Part shown: one piece after another, positions 13,979 to 25,506 of the stretch | Layout: each line of letters opens with the position of its first letter | Numbering within the stretch: the first letter of the stretch is position 1 | NCBI RefSeq assembly: GCF_019059575.1 | Contig: NW_024881844.1 | Coordinates: 186,001 to 250,000, forward strand | DNA: 64,000 nucleotides | Source of the DNA: Amphibalanus amphitrite | Lineage: Eukaryota > Arthropoda > Thecostraca > Balanomorpha > Balanidae | Direction of reading: 5' to 3' | The notes under the pieces: model-generated | The model's input: the letters and a program-made list of their open reading frames with translations, nothing else | Told to the model about the DNA's origin: nothing | Databases searched by the model: none | Position numbers and translations under genes: made by a program

Positions 13979-16900
13979 TCACACCCGCTCCCGGTAGCTC
14001 TCCATCATCGAGTACCGCTGCAGGCCGAGCAGCTGCAACAGCGGCGGCGGAGCGGAGCCGTCAGCCGAGCGCAGAGCACTCAACGGCCTCATAGGCTCTC
14101 CAATTCCATACCATCCGCAGTAACAGGGGAGATTTTGTTTATCCCACAGTCTCGAGAGGAAAAAGGGAATTAGCCAATGACACCATGGCACTACAGACAC
14201 ACTATTTGTCAAAGACGTCCGACAAATGCAGATATACGTCAATTCAGTACAATTTTTCGTTCCATTCATGCTTCTTCACACCTAATATTCACTTACTAGT
14301 TAGAGTTGTCCATGACACCAAGATACCCCTCTCGCTCACCTGTAGTGCTGAGCTCTGGCTGTAGTAGACAATGGCTCCCACCAGGTTCACGGCCGCTGCT
14401 AACGCGAAAACGGGGAACCACCGGCCCTGGGAAGCCGTCACTAGGTCGGCCGTCACCGGGCCGCACAGAATGCCCGGGATCGTGGCCTGAGGGAGGTCAC
14501 AGGTCATGGGTCATGGGCACGAGTTATGGATCATGAATTACAAGCCAGGGCTCCAGTTTATGGGTCAATTGCTCAGTGACAAGCATTGCGTAGTCCTGCT
14601 TGAAAGGTCATGAGGCAGAGACTATTACAGCGATAAGTGGTAGTTACTCTTGCAGTGCTGTGCAACTGTGCAAAATCAAAATCAGGATACAGGCACCCGC
14701 CCACCTTCCCCTGTATCCGTATTCCGTATCTCCTCCTCCGTATCCCTTGTCTCTGTCTACGTATCTCCGTCCTCACCAGGGTGTTTGAGATGGCGAACGT
14801 GACCCCGGCGTGGTTGGGCGCCACCTCGGCGTGGTTGCTCAGGTGGCCGGCCGAGTTGAACGCGCAGAAGCCCATCACTATCGACACCAGCCTGCCGGCA
14901 GACGGGTATCCCGTCAGAGGCGACGCATAAAACACGAGCGGTATCACAACGTTAGACACAACTCGGCACTTTTGTGAATACCGTCCAGCGAAAAGAGATG
15001 CCATCATTTATCACAATCCACATCAGGCCACCATTCGCTGTTGATTGCAATATCGACAAATAAAGCTTATCATCGCTCAGTGCAACCAACGAGACCGTCA
15101 TCCCGGGGCAAAACTAACCCAATCACTGAAAACGTAAATACACTACCCTCTCCCACCCCGGAACTCGTCGTCCCCACTTTGCTCTGCCCCTCGCCCCCCG
15201 CTCCGACTCACAGCAGCGCCGCCGGCAGGTTTGTAACGGCACAGAAGAGCAGCAGGAACACGGCCGGCCCCACCAGGCCGACGGTGGTCATCAGACGGCG
15301 TACCGACAGCACCGTCCACTGCTTCTTGGTGATGAGACGGTCGGCCAGGTGACCGGCCGCTGGGGGAGGGGTATGGTGGGGTCAGACGGCCGGCCGGCGG
15401 GTCAGGAGCGGTGTGGAAAGTGGGTCGTTAAGGAGGGTATAGATAAGGCAGGGCAGGGTTCATGGCGATGATACGGCGATTTGTCACGAATGAACTATAG
15501 TCTGACAAACCTGAGAAAGAACACTTTTGATCACTTGAAATGTATGGCTCAGAGACATTTGTGTGAAAAGCTGTGAGAAAAAATAGGTCCTCACAGTGTA
15601 AATGCACATGCAGCAATGGCCGTTGCACTTTAAATCCGTTCTTTCTTCGGTTTGTCAAACTAAAGATGTCGTCACGAGGAATATGCTCGTAAAACGCGTT
15701 CCTTCGAGCAAATTCATGGCCTAAAAGGTGAAGTAAAAGGTAAAAGGTGTGAAGCAAAGGGTAATGGAGCTATAAATAAATGAAGCATTCTTTCACAAAA
15801 TCAGTGGGCCTGCTACATTGCATCTTCAGTGGTTTTTAGTCTTTATCCATGTTTCCACCCTTCCCCGCACAAAAAGCGACCCTACGCCCGGCCGCCCGTA
15901 CCGACTCCGATGACCGAGTTGACGATGTAGGGCACCGCCGTCAGGCTGATGGACTCCGTGTTGGCTCCCAGCGTGCGCGACAGGTAGGTGGGTAGCCAGT
16001 GCATGATGATGTAGTTGCTCCAGTTCATGGCGAAGTGGGCGATGTAGATGGCCCAGAGCGGCCAGTGACTGACAAACTCGGCCCATCGCACCTTGGCCGC
16101 TCCCGACTGTCAAAAGAGCGGGCAAGGATCAGGGCCGGCTGACACAGGAGTTCAATCAGTCAGACCAAATAGATGGCATGATACGCGTATTAACTGAACT
16201 TTGAGTGCATCGCTAAGTGGATATAAATGGTAAAATGGTAGTCAGTCGGCAACCTTGATGGAGAAAAAAACGACTGATTCATTGCTCCGACAATCGATAT
16301 GGTGTCGATATGGTGTCGATTGCTCCACCGCAAAGAAAACGATACCTACACAGCATTATCTTATCTAGGAAACCGTCAATGCGTATCTGCAGTGCACAGC
16401 GCATTACACACAACGTACTTCACTCATTCAAAACGGACAGCACTTAGAGCAACTAATTCTAGGGTCCCAGCACTGATATTTTCTCGAGCACCGCTCTATC
16501 TGAAACATGACCCAGTACACGCGACGAGTGCGGACCTTTGCTGCCGATCACTCACCCTTGACATGAAGCCCTCGCTCTCGGCATCTCCCGTGTCGGGGTA
16601 GAGCAGACACCAGAGCGGCAGCCAGGCCAGGCCGAGCAGGCCCAGTAGGATAAACGACGTCCTCCAGGGCAGGTGGGGGCACAGCTGCCGGGGCGAGAGG
16701 CGTGATCAGCGGGGTCAACACAGGGGTTCGCTACCAGAGGATACCAAACGAGGGAAGACACAGTTGCTAGAGAGGTCCACACAAGGATACAATCATCAGG
16801 AAACACTGCATGGAAGAGCGAGGATCGGCTAGCGCACACCTGGCGTCGGCGAGGGATTGGGCGGTACCCAGTGATCAGTACTAACAGGTAGGCACATAGA

Positions 16901-18968
16901 AACGACAGAAAGAACCGATCTGTATGCACTGATAGAAGCATGTACCATTGTACCTACGCTACCAGTCATGACGGGCGAAATAGGCACAGGAAGCGGCTGC
17001 GTATGCGGCACACGAAGGATACACCGCCGCGGCGTACACAAAACGTGAGCGATTACACATTTAGCTGGAAAGTTTGTCTTATCATGGTGACCAGCAAATG
17101 CGCTCTACAAAATTATGTGCGTACGCCTGACTGGGTGATCGGAAGTGACGGGGAAAAACGCCACGAGGATGTCTAAAAAGAATTTCCTAAACGGCAGCTA
17201 ATATCCTTCAATGACCACGTTCCATAACAGCATAGGTCATAATACACCAGTCAGATGTAAGCCACCAACAACACGAAAGAAGAAAATAAGCTTTTCCCGA
17301 CCGACACACACCTATACCAATCACAATGGCCATCAAACCAACTCCACAGACAAAATCTCTCACTTTGAAATCGATCAGGCCAGCCGACAGTAGCAGTAGA
17401 AATCCCTCAAAACGCCGACAGCAGCGCGACTCACCACAGCAGCCACGGTTTGTCCGACCCCGCCGGCGGCGATCAGGTAGCCGAACGCCCGGGAGCGCTC
17501 CTCGACCGGCACGTAGTGGGCGTACACGTGGAATATCGTCGGCAGACCTGGGACATAGAGACACACAGGCACGGTGATCATGTGTATGTATAGTCGGGAC
17601 ATATACCTAAAGACAGTCAAGGCATATCTATGTCCAAAATTGTCGACTGTCGTTGGCTTGCATTCTAGCCAAGTTTTACCAGGGCCCTGTTTCACCGGTG
17701 ATAGCAGCACGCTGCTATCACACGTGTCAAATTGGGTTTCCATGGAAACATCAACAAACCATGACGCCGTCAATCTGTGATGTTATCAAATATTGCTGCT
17801 AACATCTTCACGGCCGTGCGATCAAGCAAATGTTATCAAACGCATTCAACGAGACAGCAACTCTGTTCCAAACGCAGCTCACGGATTACACGAAACGTCA
17901 TTAGTGTGACCTCATCACATTACGTCAGCTCGCGCAATTTGATAGTAGCGTGCTGCTATCACCGGTGAAACAGGGCCCTGAGTGCAAAGAAACTTTGGTG
18001 GATAATTTAATATGCTTAGTAATTATAATGTATGCCCCATTGCTTCAAAGAACCTGACATGATGGCATATTATAAAGTAGCATTCAAAGTTTCATGAGTT
18101 ATTTTCTGAGGCCATGCTTGTGAGATCTGTTGAATCCAGCATTTACAGACCTATCACTTGTGCACTAAGTCCCCAAGTAGCTGAAAGTCACAACAGCTGA
18201 TGCCAGTTCACCCAATCAGTGCAGTCAGCTCGCCTCGCTGCCACCGCCCGCGCAACTCACCCAGTCCCTCGCCGAGCCCGAGCAGTATCCGGCAGATGAT
18301 GAGGCCAGATATAGAGTGTGCGATCAGCGGCGTGATGACCGTGCTCAGCGACCACAGCAGAACGGCAAACAGCAGAACAGAGCGGCCGCCCACGCGCGTC
18401 GCCAGGCTCCCACCGATGATCTGCCGCAGCACAGAGCAGGTCAGAATGGCACGCCTCTGACTGGAATGATTTGTCTATGAAGTCGTCACAGAGCATATGG
18501 ATGTCAGAGCAGAAGCTGAAATGGCTGCTTCAATAGCACATTATGTGAATCAATTGTGGTATGTTATAGTTAAATTGCTTGGCCTCAAGTTGTGTGCACC
18601 AGGAAATTGTGGGCAATCAATGCATGAAGTGGTCAAATGGGCTGACAGCAAAACATATGGATTGAAATAGATTAGCTTCAGTATTTAACTATGACAGAAA
18701 TTTACAAGAATGCAAAATAAATATCCTTATACTTTCACTTGATGGACCATGGAAGCTGATGAAATGAAGCACATACCTGACTAGTCAAATATCCCAGTGC
18801 AAAGGATGACAATATCCACCCCTGCCAGTGCAATGTCCAGCCAAATTCATCTGTCATAGGTATTATGGCTATGGGCATCAGCACCCTGTCAGCAGCATTG
18901 ATGAAGTTTGCTGCAGAGCACAATGAAACAATGATCTTGATGTGTCGTGATGTCAAGCTTCTAGTCAT
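13979..18968 (-). CDS. SLC17-like major facilitator anion transporter, nine exons
   Basis: Nine exons join in frame to 1263 bp (420 residues): 18968-18777, 18420-18261, 17547-17435, 16684-16556, 16106-15902, 15359-15212, 14891-14777, 14486-14340 and 14032-13979. All donors are GT and all acceptors AG. Exon 1 starts with ATG and gives NAADRVLMPIAIIPM, TDEFGW and LSSFALGYLTSQ, the transmembrane 1-2 signature of SLC17 and plant PHT4 carriers. Exon 2 adds GGSLATRVGGR and LLGLGEGLG; exon 3 adds the loop PVEERSRAFG. Exons 5-8 carry a second set of membrane spans, with WLPTYLSR and EVAPNHAGVTFAISNT. The length and about twelve hydrophobic segments fit a whole transporter. SLC17 proteins move organic anions, nucleotides or phosphate across vesicle or plasma membranes. 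The substrate cannot be told; PHT4/VNUT-like is the closest impression. Intron 2 holds a MITE (17680-17980). An additional 5' non-coding exon is possible. Confidence 0.88.
17680..17980. mobile_element. MITE in intron 2 of the transporter gene
   Basis: Starts CAGGGCCCTGTTTCACCGG and ends with the reverse complement. The terminal inverted repeats are about 38 bp and contain an inner palindrome (GATAGCAGCACGCTGCTATC on the left). Total about 300 bp with no ORF. Its ends resemble those of the larger element at 55326-56104 (GGGCCTCGTTTCATAAAA). Confidence 0.85.
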
Positions 18969-19863
18969 TTTTAGTATCTATATACTTTGTGACTGCATTA
19001 AGTGTTTAAACTATCCATTCACAAACAGGATTGGCTACAGGTTGAGTTCCTCTTCTTGGAACACATTAATGTGTTCAGCTTCAGATTTCTTCTTTTGCAA
19101 GCTGAAAGAAAAAATAGGTTAGATTTTCTGAAATAATTCATTAAAGCATAAGAATCTTGATCGAAACATGAGTTATTAGATGTGCACTCATGCAAAATTT
19201 GCCCCGTTACCATGGCAACCTGAGTTTGGTTCGTCCCCGCCCAGAGTCGCGGTTACTTAATTTATTTTTGTCCCCAGTTTTTCGTCATGAGTGTTCTAAC
19301 TGGTTTACATAGCCTTGCTAGGTACCGTAATTTAACCACAATTTTAACACTACGGGACTTCCTATTCGCATCACCCGTCTTCGGACTCTGACCATGTTTG
19401 ATCTCAATCAGCAGTATCAGTATACAAAAATAAATCTAGAATGTTCCCTTTTATTTTGGGCAATTATTACCAGTTCAATGAGCCGTTACTGGAATCTCAA
19501 CTCCCAACGATCTAAGATACCCATTTTTACTGTTACATTACCGCGCACTAGCAAAGTGACGTTTAACTCATGCTTACTGTTACTATCAGTGTCAAACGAG
19601 CATTCTGCAGAAGAAAAAAAACTTATTCCAAAGATGTTAAACTCTGCTATTCGTGGTACAGGGAAAATATTTCTAGTTGACCGATACAGCTCCTATTAAA
19701 TACTAAATAAACAAATTCCCATCAAACAAACTACTCGCCTGCATAACGCTGAAACTTCTGAGACAGAAATGGCGTGACTGTTACGAAAACGCAGATATTT
19801 GCTTCCATATGATTCCATATAGGTAAATTTAGGTACCTATGATTTTTTTTCGGTTTTAAACAT
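18969..19863. other. intergenic, no gene seen
   Basis: Upstream flank of the transporter gene, AT-rich. An ORF at 19394-19699 (plus strand, 101 codons) shows no recognisable domain. The last nine bases (TTTAAACAT, 19855-19863) are the target duplication of the next element. Confidence 0.4.
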
Positions 19864-19998
19864 GGACGCGTGTATATCACACCACGGTGAGATTTACATA
19901 ATGCATCGCACTGTAGTGTAAACCTCACCCGGGTGTGATTTACACAATACACTACTCCTGTGTATATCACACCACGCGGAGTGTGATTTACACAGTGG

Positions 19999-20336
19999 GC
20001 CGGCAATGCGTAAATCACACCGGGGTGTGATATACACAATGTGCTCCTAGTGTGTAAATCACACCCGGGTGTCAGACCACGCAGCACCTGGGTGTGATTT
20101 ACACAGTAGGCCCGGCAAATGCGTAAATCACACCGTGGTGTGATATACACAATGTGCTCCTAGTGTGTAAATCACACCTGGGTGTCAAACCACGCAGCAC
20201 CTGGGTGTGATTTACACAGTAGGCCTAGCCAATGTGTAAATCTCACCAGGGTGTGATATACACTGTGTGCTCGGTAGTGGGTAAATCACACCTGGGTGTC
20301 AAACCACGCAGCACCTGGGTGAGATTTACACAGTAG
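19999..20336. repeat. 113-bp minisatellite, three copies
   Basis: Three consecutive units begin near 19999, 20111 and 20223. Each contains a GTAAATCACACC…GTGTGATATACAC hairpin and the phrase CCACGCAGCACCTGGGTG. Units 2 and 3 have diverged slightly (for example TGATTTACAC against TGAGATTTACAC). Confidence 0.85.
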
Positions 20337-20378
20337 GCACGGTAACAAGACACTTAACCAAACCTTAGACCTGACCTG

Positions 20379-20456
20379 ACCTAACCTAACCTAACCTAAC
20401 CTAACCTAACCTAACCTAACCTAACCTAACCTAACCTAACCTAACCTAACCTAACC
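20379..20456. repeat. interstitial telomeric tract (CCTAA)n
   Basis: Around fifteen tandem CCTAA pentamers, equal to TTAGG on the other strand, with CCTGA variants at both edges. TTAGG is the usual arthropod telomere repeat. Here it is internal and lies inside the foldback-like element. Confidence 0.95.
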
Positions 20457-20509
20457 TGACCTACTGATTTTTGCCTACCCGTGGATGAGGAAGAAGGTAC
20501 TCGCATGAA

Positions 20510-20642
20510 GAGATTGCAAGCAATGGTAAGTCAAATATTTTTAGGTTAAGTGGTTGTGCATCAGGCTTCAGGCCTTCGGCCTGAAGCCAGATACACAACC
20601 ACTTAACCTAAAAATATTTGACTTACCATTGCCTGTAATCTC
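20510..20642. repeat. 133-bp palindrome
   Basis: Two arms of about 65 bp, centred on GGCCTTCGGCC near 20576, with only a few mismatches. The arms include GGTAAGTCAAATATTTTTAG and its complement. It would form a long hairpin as single strand or RNA. Confidence 0.9.
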
Positions 20643-20786
20643 TCCTAAGGCATTGCCTTCGGCACTGCACCGCTTCGCCACGAGCATTCAGACGTCGCTT
20701 TCCATATTGTATTGGTGCTTTTAAACTTGTCGGTCGGCAGCGAACCCACCGCTACCAAGGAAAAGCGAAAATGCGGGAAAAAGCGC

Positions 20787-20861
20787 CCGCACCGACGGGA
20801 CTCGAACCCGCAACAATCGTATCATCGTGCAAGCACCTTCACCACTAGGCCAGGCGATCTG
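20787..20861 (-). repeat. tRNA-like sequence / SINE head
   Basis: On the minus strand TGGCCTAGTGG (20852-20842) fits an RNA polymerase III A box and GGTTCGAGTCC (20808-20798) is a perfect B box at normal spacing. The T arm pairs well, but acceptor and anticodon stems do not, so this is a tRNA-derived repeat or pseudogene, not a working tRNA. Confidence 0.6.
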
Positions 20862-21211
20862 CTGATTCCGTGAGAGAGGACGCCCGGAATCCCGCCGGAA
20901 TATTCGTAGTGCTTAGTCTGATCTGACCAATGGGCGAGCAGAGTCACTGCTCTGACCAATGGACGTTCAGCGTTGCTATGACGTCACATCGCGGTGAGAT
21001 ATACACACAGCTGCCCTCTCTGTGTATTCCTCACCCGGGTGTGATTTACACTACGTAGTAGATTTTGTGTATATCACACCGGGGTGGGTGTGATTTACAC
21101 AAATGGCCGGTATTGTGTAAATCTCACCGTGGTGTGATATACACGGTCCCTTTAAACATACGTTTACGGCGTTTACGTAAACCAAATGTGAAATCAAATG
21201 TAAAGGGTAAA

Positions 21212-21247
21212 ACCACGGAATATATAGTCTACGACATGGAATGGACA
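21212..21247 (+). repeat. 36-bp perfect repeat, copy 1 (inverse at 27310-27345)
   Basis: Reads ACCACGGAATATATAGTCTA and then CGACATGGAATGGACA. The same 36 bases occur exactly on the opposite strand at 27310-27345. Probably one end of a dispersed element whose remaining parts have diverged. Confidence 0.85.
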
Positions 21248-21401
21248 AAACGAACTTTTCCTGTAACTGCTGAGTTTTTGGCTATCTGGCAATTTTAGGT
21301 GTGCTGCTGTGGTTTTGGCACTTCCGTGCTGAAGGACGCGATGAGTTTTATCTCATTCATAACAATATATTCTGGATTAACATTTTTAATTTCGATATTA
21401 A

Positions 21402-21879
21402 AGGGACCCTCCCACCTTAACATTAGATTTGAGTTGAGATAGCCAAAATGGGGTCCCTGGCTCACAATTGCCGGTTTCGGCACTCACAACATCGAGAAAT
21501 GCCTCAAATCGGAAATATTTAATTTCAAAATTGCAGCATTTTGATTCAGAGGGGCTAATGCTTAGGAATACCCCTCTGAATGTGTGACGTCAGCGCAGAT
21601 ATCTAACGCTTTTTAAATGTTTGACTAAAACGTTTTGTAGCACGCGGTGGTATATGCTATTTGCGCGCAACATCTGCCGCAAACGCCGCACTTCTAAAAT
21701 AAAGTCGCTAGAAACAGCGGAGATCCCAAAAAAGTAAACAAAAGTAAAAGTCTAATATCTTGAAAACCGGTGAATATTTTTCGGTGAAATTTGGTAGATA
21801 TTCGTTTTCGCTCTTTCTGAACCGAGCGACATCATTTTCATGCCAATTTATAAACTTTTTTGAAGGTGGGAGGGTCCCT
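21402..21879 (+). mobile_element. TTAA-flanked MITE, copy 1
   Basis: Ends AGGGACCCTCCCACCTT and its reverse complement, flanked on both sides by TTAA (21398-21401, 21880-21883). About 478 bp with no intact coding sequence. A second copy lies in the opposite orientation at 28170-28687. The TTAA duplication fits piggyBac-type or other TTAA-targeting transposases. Confidence 0.85.
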
Positions 21880-22597
21880 TTAATGAGCATGAAGTTATTT
21901 CTTTTCACTCTTATAACTTAACCCTCGCATGTGTGCGGCGTTTGCCAGCTTCTAATGTGTAGGGGGGGGGGGTCGGTTGGACCCCCCCCTTGCCGTTTGG
22001 CCCCTGATCGAGCTAGAGCTTCGCGGAAAAAACGAGCGTGTTGCCCGTGACGAGAGGAAGCCGATGATACCCAATTTTAAGGTCTTAGGTCATTGGGTGA
22101 CCTTCCAGGTCAGGTCAATGACCCAAAGTCGGGAAAATCGGGACCTGTTAGAAAGTCGTAAAGTGTGGCTGCTAAGGGGGTTTTCGGGGTGCTGATCACG
22201 AATATCGTGTTAGTTTTGATCACAGATGATGTCTTCAAGCATTTAGACCAGGTCGGGTCAGGTCAGGTCAGGTCAACCAGTAGGCATCGTGACGGGTATT
22301 CGTAGTACGTGTCAACCGCCTCTGACAGCTTCGTAACATGTTACGAAGTCACCAAAACTACTTGGTAAATGTTCAAATGGTTGCTAAATTCGAATTCAGC
22401 TCCAAAAACTAGCTTAGAGACATGTACAGCTCGAACAAGTGAACCGAGGTCACCCGAGGTCACCAAAGGTCAATGACCTGACCTGACCTTCAGGTGACCT
22501 TGACACCCACCCTAATGCATGGAAGCAACATCAAATCACATGTTTGAACGTTTGAAACCACTAAAAGCTTGCAAACGCGCGGCTAATGCGAGCCGAC

Positions 22598-23572
22598 CAT
22601 AGGTGGGCATCGTTCCCCAAAATTGTAACTTCGTTACTCGTTCCTCCGTTCCTTCAAAACGTGACTTCCGTTACTCGTTCCTCCGTTCCTCTGCATATAT
22701 TGTAACGGAAGGTCTTTAGTCCGTTACTCCGTTACAGCAAAATAAAAAAAAACGTTAAAATGTTGTGTATTTCACACATTTTAGAGACTATTCTGATACA
22801 AACCAAATCTACCGAGAAAGGGGAATGCCCACCAAATCTACCAAGACAGCGGGCACTGGTTGGACACTAAACCTTGGAACGTCTGGTGGTAGGTACTGGT
22901 GCGCATCACTTGTCCCCGACCAGATGCCGGTTGCCCTTCACGAACACTAGACGTTCCAGGTTTGGCATCTGAGAGCATAGGCGGCGGAACGGGGGAGGGG
23001 CACCGGCGCACCGTGCCCCCCTTTGATTTTGACATTTTAACATAAGCCCTATGTGCGTTGCATAGAAAGAATGGGACCAAAAGTCGGCAGTGCCTCCCCC
23101 CTTAATTGAATATGTTCTGCTGCCACTTTTTGAGAGGGTAGCCCTTTTTGCAAGTAGCGCACATCTTTTCCCATTGAGAACACGCGCTCTACTGAGGCGC
23201 TTGAAGGGACGCCCGTGTTGAACTGTACGAACACATACTGCAACGCCGGCTCATTTCGGAAGGCCAGTATACTAAGGGCATCTTCCTTCTTCAAGTCAGG
23301 GCTGCTCAATAATCCACTATTCCGCTGCTGCATTAATGTCTGACGTCTGTGGGTTAGCTGAAAGATCAACCCGCTCGGACAACGAAAAGTAACGGAGGAA
23401 CGAAGGAACGGACCAAACTGTTAAGTATAACGGAGGAACGAACAACCAATGTAACGGAAGTTACTTGGTCCGTTACCCTTTTTAAAATGTAACGAGTCCG
23501 TTCCTCCGTTCCTAAAAATTGTAACGGCGTTCCGGAACGGAGGAACGGAGGAACGGATCGTGCCCACCTATG
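22598..23572. mobile_element. hAT-type transposon remnant with 8-bp target duplication
   Basis: Ends are CATAGGTGGGCA and TGCCCACCTATG, flanked by GAGCCGAC at 22590-22597 and 23573-23580. The related element at 39347-40174 has the uninterrupted site near 39951 (GTGAGCCGACATATACACC), which confirms the insertion. Eight-base duplication is the hAT hallmark. Both ends carry repeated GTTCCTCCGTTCC phrases. The body holds a fragment of hAT transposase on the minus strand. At 975 bp it is a short, internally deleted copy. Confidence 0.85.
23049..23369 (-). pseudogene. hAT transposase C-terminal dimerisation fragment
   Basis: Within a 106-codon frame, residues around 50-68 read FNTGVPSSASVERVFSMGK. 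This matches the hAT C-terminal dimerisation motif (Pro-Ser-Ser-Ala/Ser-x-Val-Glu-Arg-x-Phe-Ser). Only this tail of the transposase is present: the zinc-finger and catalytic parts are missing, so it cannot be functional on its own. Downstream residues lose the family pattern. Confidence 0.7.
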
Positions 23573-23937
23573 GAGCCGACATACGCAGAATCGCGATTCC
23601 GGCCAAACATGGTCTCGGAAAAGAGGTCACAGGTCAAAGGTCATTTGGGTCAGGGTCATGAAATTTTCAGGGTAGGTGTAAAATTGATCAATGTGAGGGT
23701 ACTGAAAGTTTCGTCGCGATCGGCCGCTTTTTACGCGAGTTATTCGCGAAAAACCATGGGGGGGGGGTCCATCCGACCCCCCCCCTACACATGCGAGGGT
23801 TAAATTACTATTATAAAACTGTAAAACTATGTATGGATGTATTTGAGTCTGTCCCTGTTGGCGGGTTATTGCTTCGAAACTGTGCGAACTGCGCCGGTGA
23901 AATTTTCAAAGTCAAAGGCCTGCAAAGATTGGTTGTA

Positions 23938-24974
23938 TTAACCCTCGCCGGACCTATTGGTTTTCTACATACGCGCCGGCCGAGGGGGGGGCGGGTACGA
24001 CCCCCCCCTCGCCGTTTCGCCCCTGGTGGAGCTAGCGCGTCGCGGAAAAAACGAGCGTGTGCGCCGTTACGAGACGCAGAGATTGGTACCCGATTTTAAG
24101 GTCCTAGGTCAACCGGTGACCTCTGAGGTCAGGTCAAGTGCCCCAGGGTACGGTTCAGTTTTTGGTGAATAACTTCGCAAAAAACGGCCGCAGAGCGCCG
24201 ATTTTGGCAGCATCGTGTTCCCCTCGCTCAGGCGCGTCGAATGATATACTTTTTGTCCGGGTCAGGTCAACTTGGGGTGTTGACCTCAGGTCAAGGTCAG
24301 GTCAGCACCCCCAGGTTACAAAGCTGGTCGAAAGAGGTCATGTCGCATATCATTCGATTCGGCAGGCCTTCCTGAGCCCATTGGTGCCTTTCCCGACTCG
24401 CTAGCTCAATTTGATCAAGAGTTATTGACGAAAAACTAATTTGACCTTGATGACGTCATAAATGACGTCACGCAAGGTCAACATTGCAAAAGTGACGCAT
24501 CTAACCTTGCAAGGAGTGCATCAAATCACGATTCTGTGTGCTTGAGATAGTTGGAGATCGTTCCCGGCGCCAGAATAGCAGTTTGAATTTTTCCCCATTG
24601 ACTTATAATGGTGAGGTCACGAAAATGACCTGACCTCATATGACCTTTAGGAAAAATCCGAGATATACAAGTTGTGGGACTCATAATGGATACTAGATCC
24701 TGCAAGTTTCATTTCCCTGTGACATCTCCTCTGGCAGTGAGGGCGTTGCGAAGTTGCGACATCTGAAGACCGTGCAGAGGTTCACTTATGACGTCATAGG
24801 TCAGTGACCTGACCTGACCCAAAAATGCGGTTGGTGTCAAAAGATGCGGCTTGGATCAAAGGTCAGGTATGCCAAGTTTCAGCTCTCTATCGCCAGCGTG
24901 TTCGGAGCTATCGCGAAAAAACCCTATGGGGGGGGGCGGCACCCGCCCCCCCCCCCTCGGCCGGCGAGGGTTAA
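23938..24974. repeat. TTAA-ended GGTCA-rich element
   Basis: Starts TTAACCCTCGCCGG and ends CCGGCGAGGGTTAA. G-tract/C-tract hairpins lie near 23985-24010 and 24928-24957. The interior contains TGACGTCA (24444 and 24463 region) and many AGGTCA/TGACCT hexamers. It lies 135 bp beyond the previous member in the same orientation. No ORF. Confidence 0.85.
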
Positions 24975-25506
24975 AATTTGGAGCGCGCACGACGCTCGGT
25001 TTCCACACTGGGGGAGCATCTTTTGCTGCACTCGGCTTGCATTCGGGTAGGTGCTTTTATCGCCAGTGCTTTCATCGCCAGGCTACCAGACGCCGTTAGC
25101 AGCACAATTCGGGCCGACACGCGCGCAGAAGGCCTGCAGATCTGGCCAGCATCCTGGCGCGGTCAGTGCTGAGTGACGAATGTGTTCTCGGCAGCAGCGG
25201 GTGTGAGACGCCAAGACACCGGCCGGTCGGTCAGACCAGCGGGTCGCCACGGTCCACGGCGGTCCGGGCACGGCGTTATTAGACCTGCAGCAAGACCGGT
25301 CACCTCGCCAGGAGCTGCATAAACGTCGAGGAAACAGCGTCAGCGCGAGCGCCGTCTCCCAGTCAGTAGCTCGCGCACTTCCGGTCGTGATATTTGCACG
25401 GAGAGCACTGTTCTTGTGGTGTGGTCAGCCTATCACTTATCTCCCCCGTGGCCGGATGACTGCGGCCGGCGGCGGCATGGCTGAAGCAACGAGTGAATGA
25501 TCTGAC

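Larger units (their letters stand above)
19864..21150. mobile_element. foldback-like DNA element with 9-bp target duplication
   Basis: TTTAAACAT occurs immediately before (19855-19863) and after (21151-21159) this segment. The ends are inverted repeats: from GTGTATATCACACCACGGTG the left and right ends agree for about 30 bases, with a small length difference in the outermost six. Much of the interior is more of the same GTGTGATTTACACA palindromic phrase. In order it holds a 113-bp minisatellite, a (CCTAA)n tract, a 133-bp palindrome, a tRNA-like sequence and a second cluster of the palindromic phrase. A 9-bp duplication with long terminal repeats is like Mutator-type elements, but no transposase is present, so the superfamily is inferred. 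Confidence 0.7.
21918..23803. repeat. TTAA-ended GGTCA-rich element with nested hAT
   Basis: Starts TTAACCCTCGCATGTG and ends with CATGCGAGGGTTAA. Both ends carry a G-tract/C-tract hairpin, for example around 21961-21988 and 23758-23785. The interior holds long runs of AGGTCA and TGACCT (such as GGTCAGGTCAGGTCAGGTCA near 22255). Removing the nested hAT element and one 8-bp duplication leaves about 903 bp, similar to the sibling copies. No ORF of its own. Confidence 0.85.

Noticed and set aside
19394-19699. 101-codon plus-strand frame upstream of the transporter gene
   Set aside because: No domain, AT-rich context, no linked splice sites; not better than chance.
20379-20456. True chromosome end
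   Set aside because: The (CCTAA)n tract is short, flanked by unique sequence on both sides, and contained in an insertion with a 9-bp duplication.
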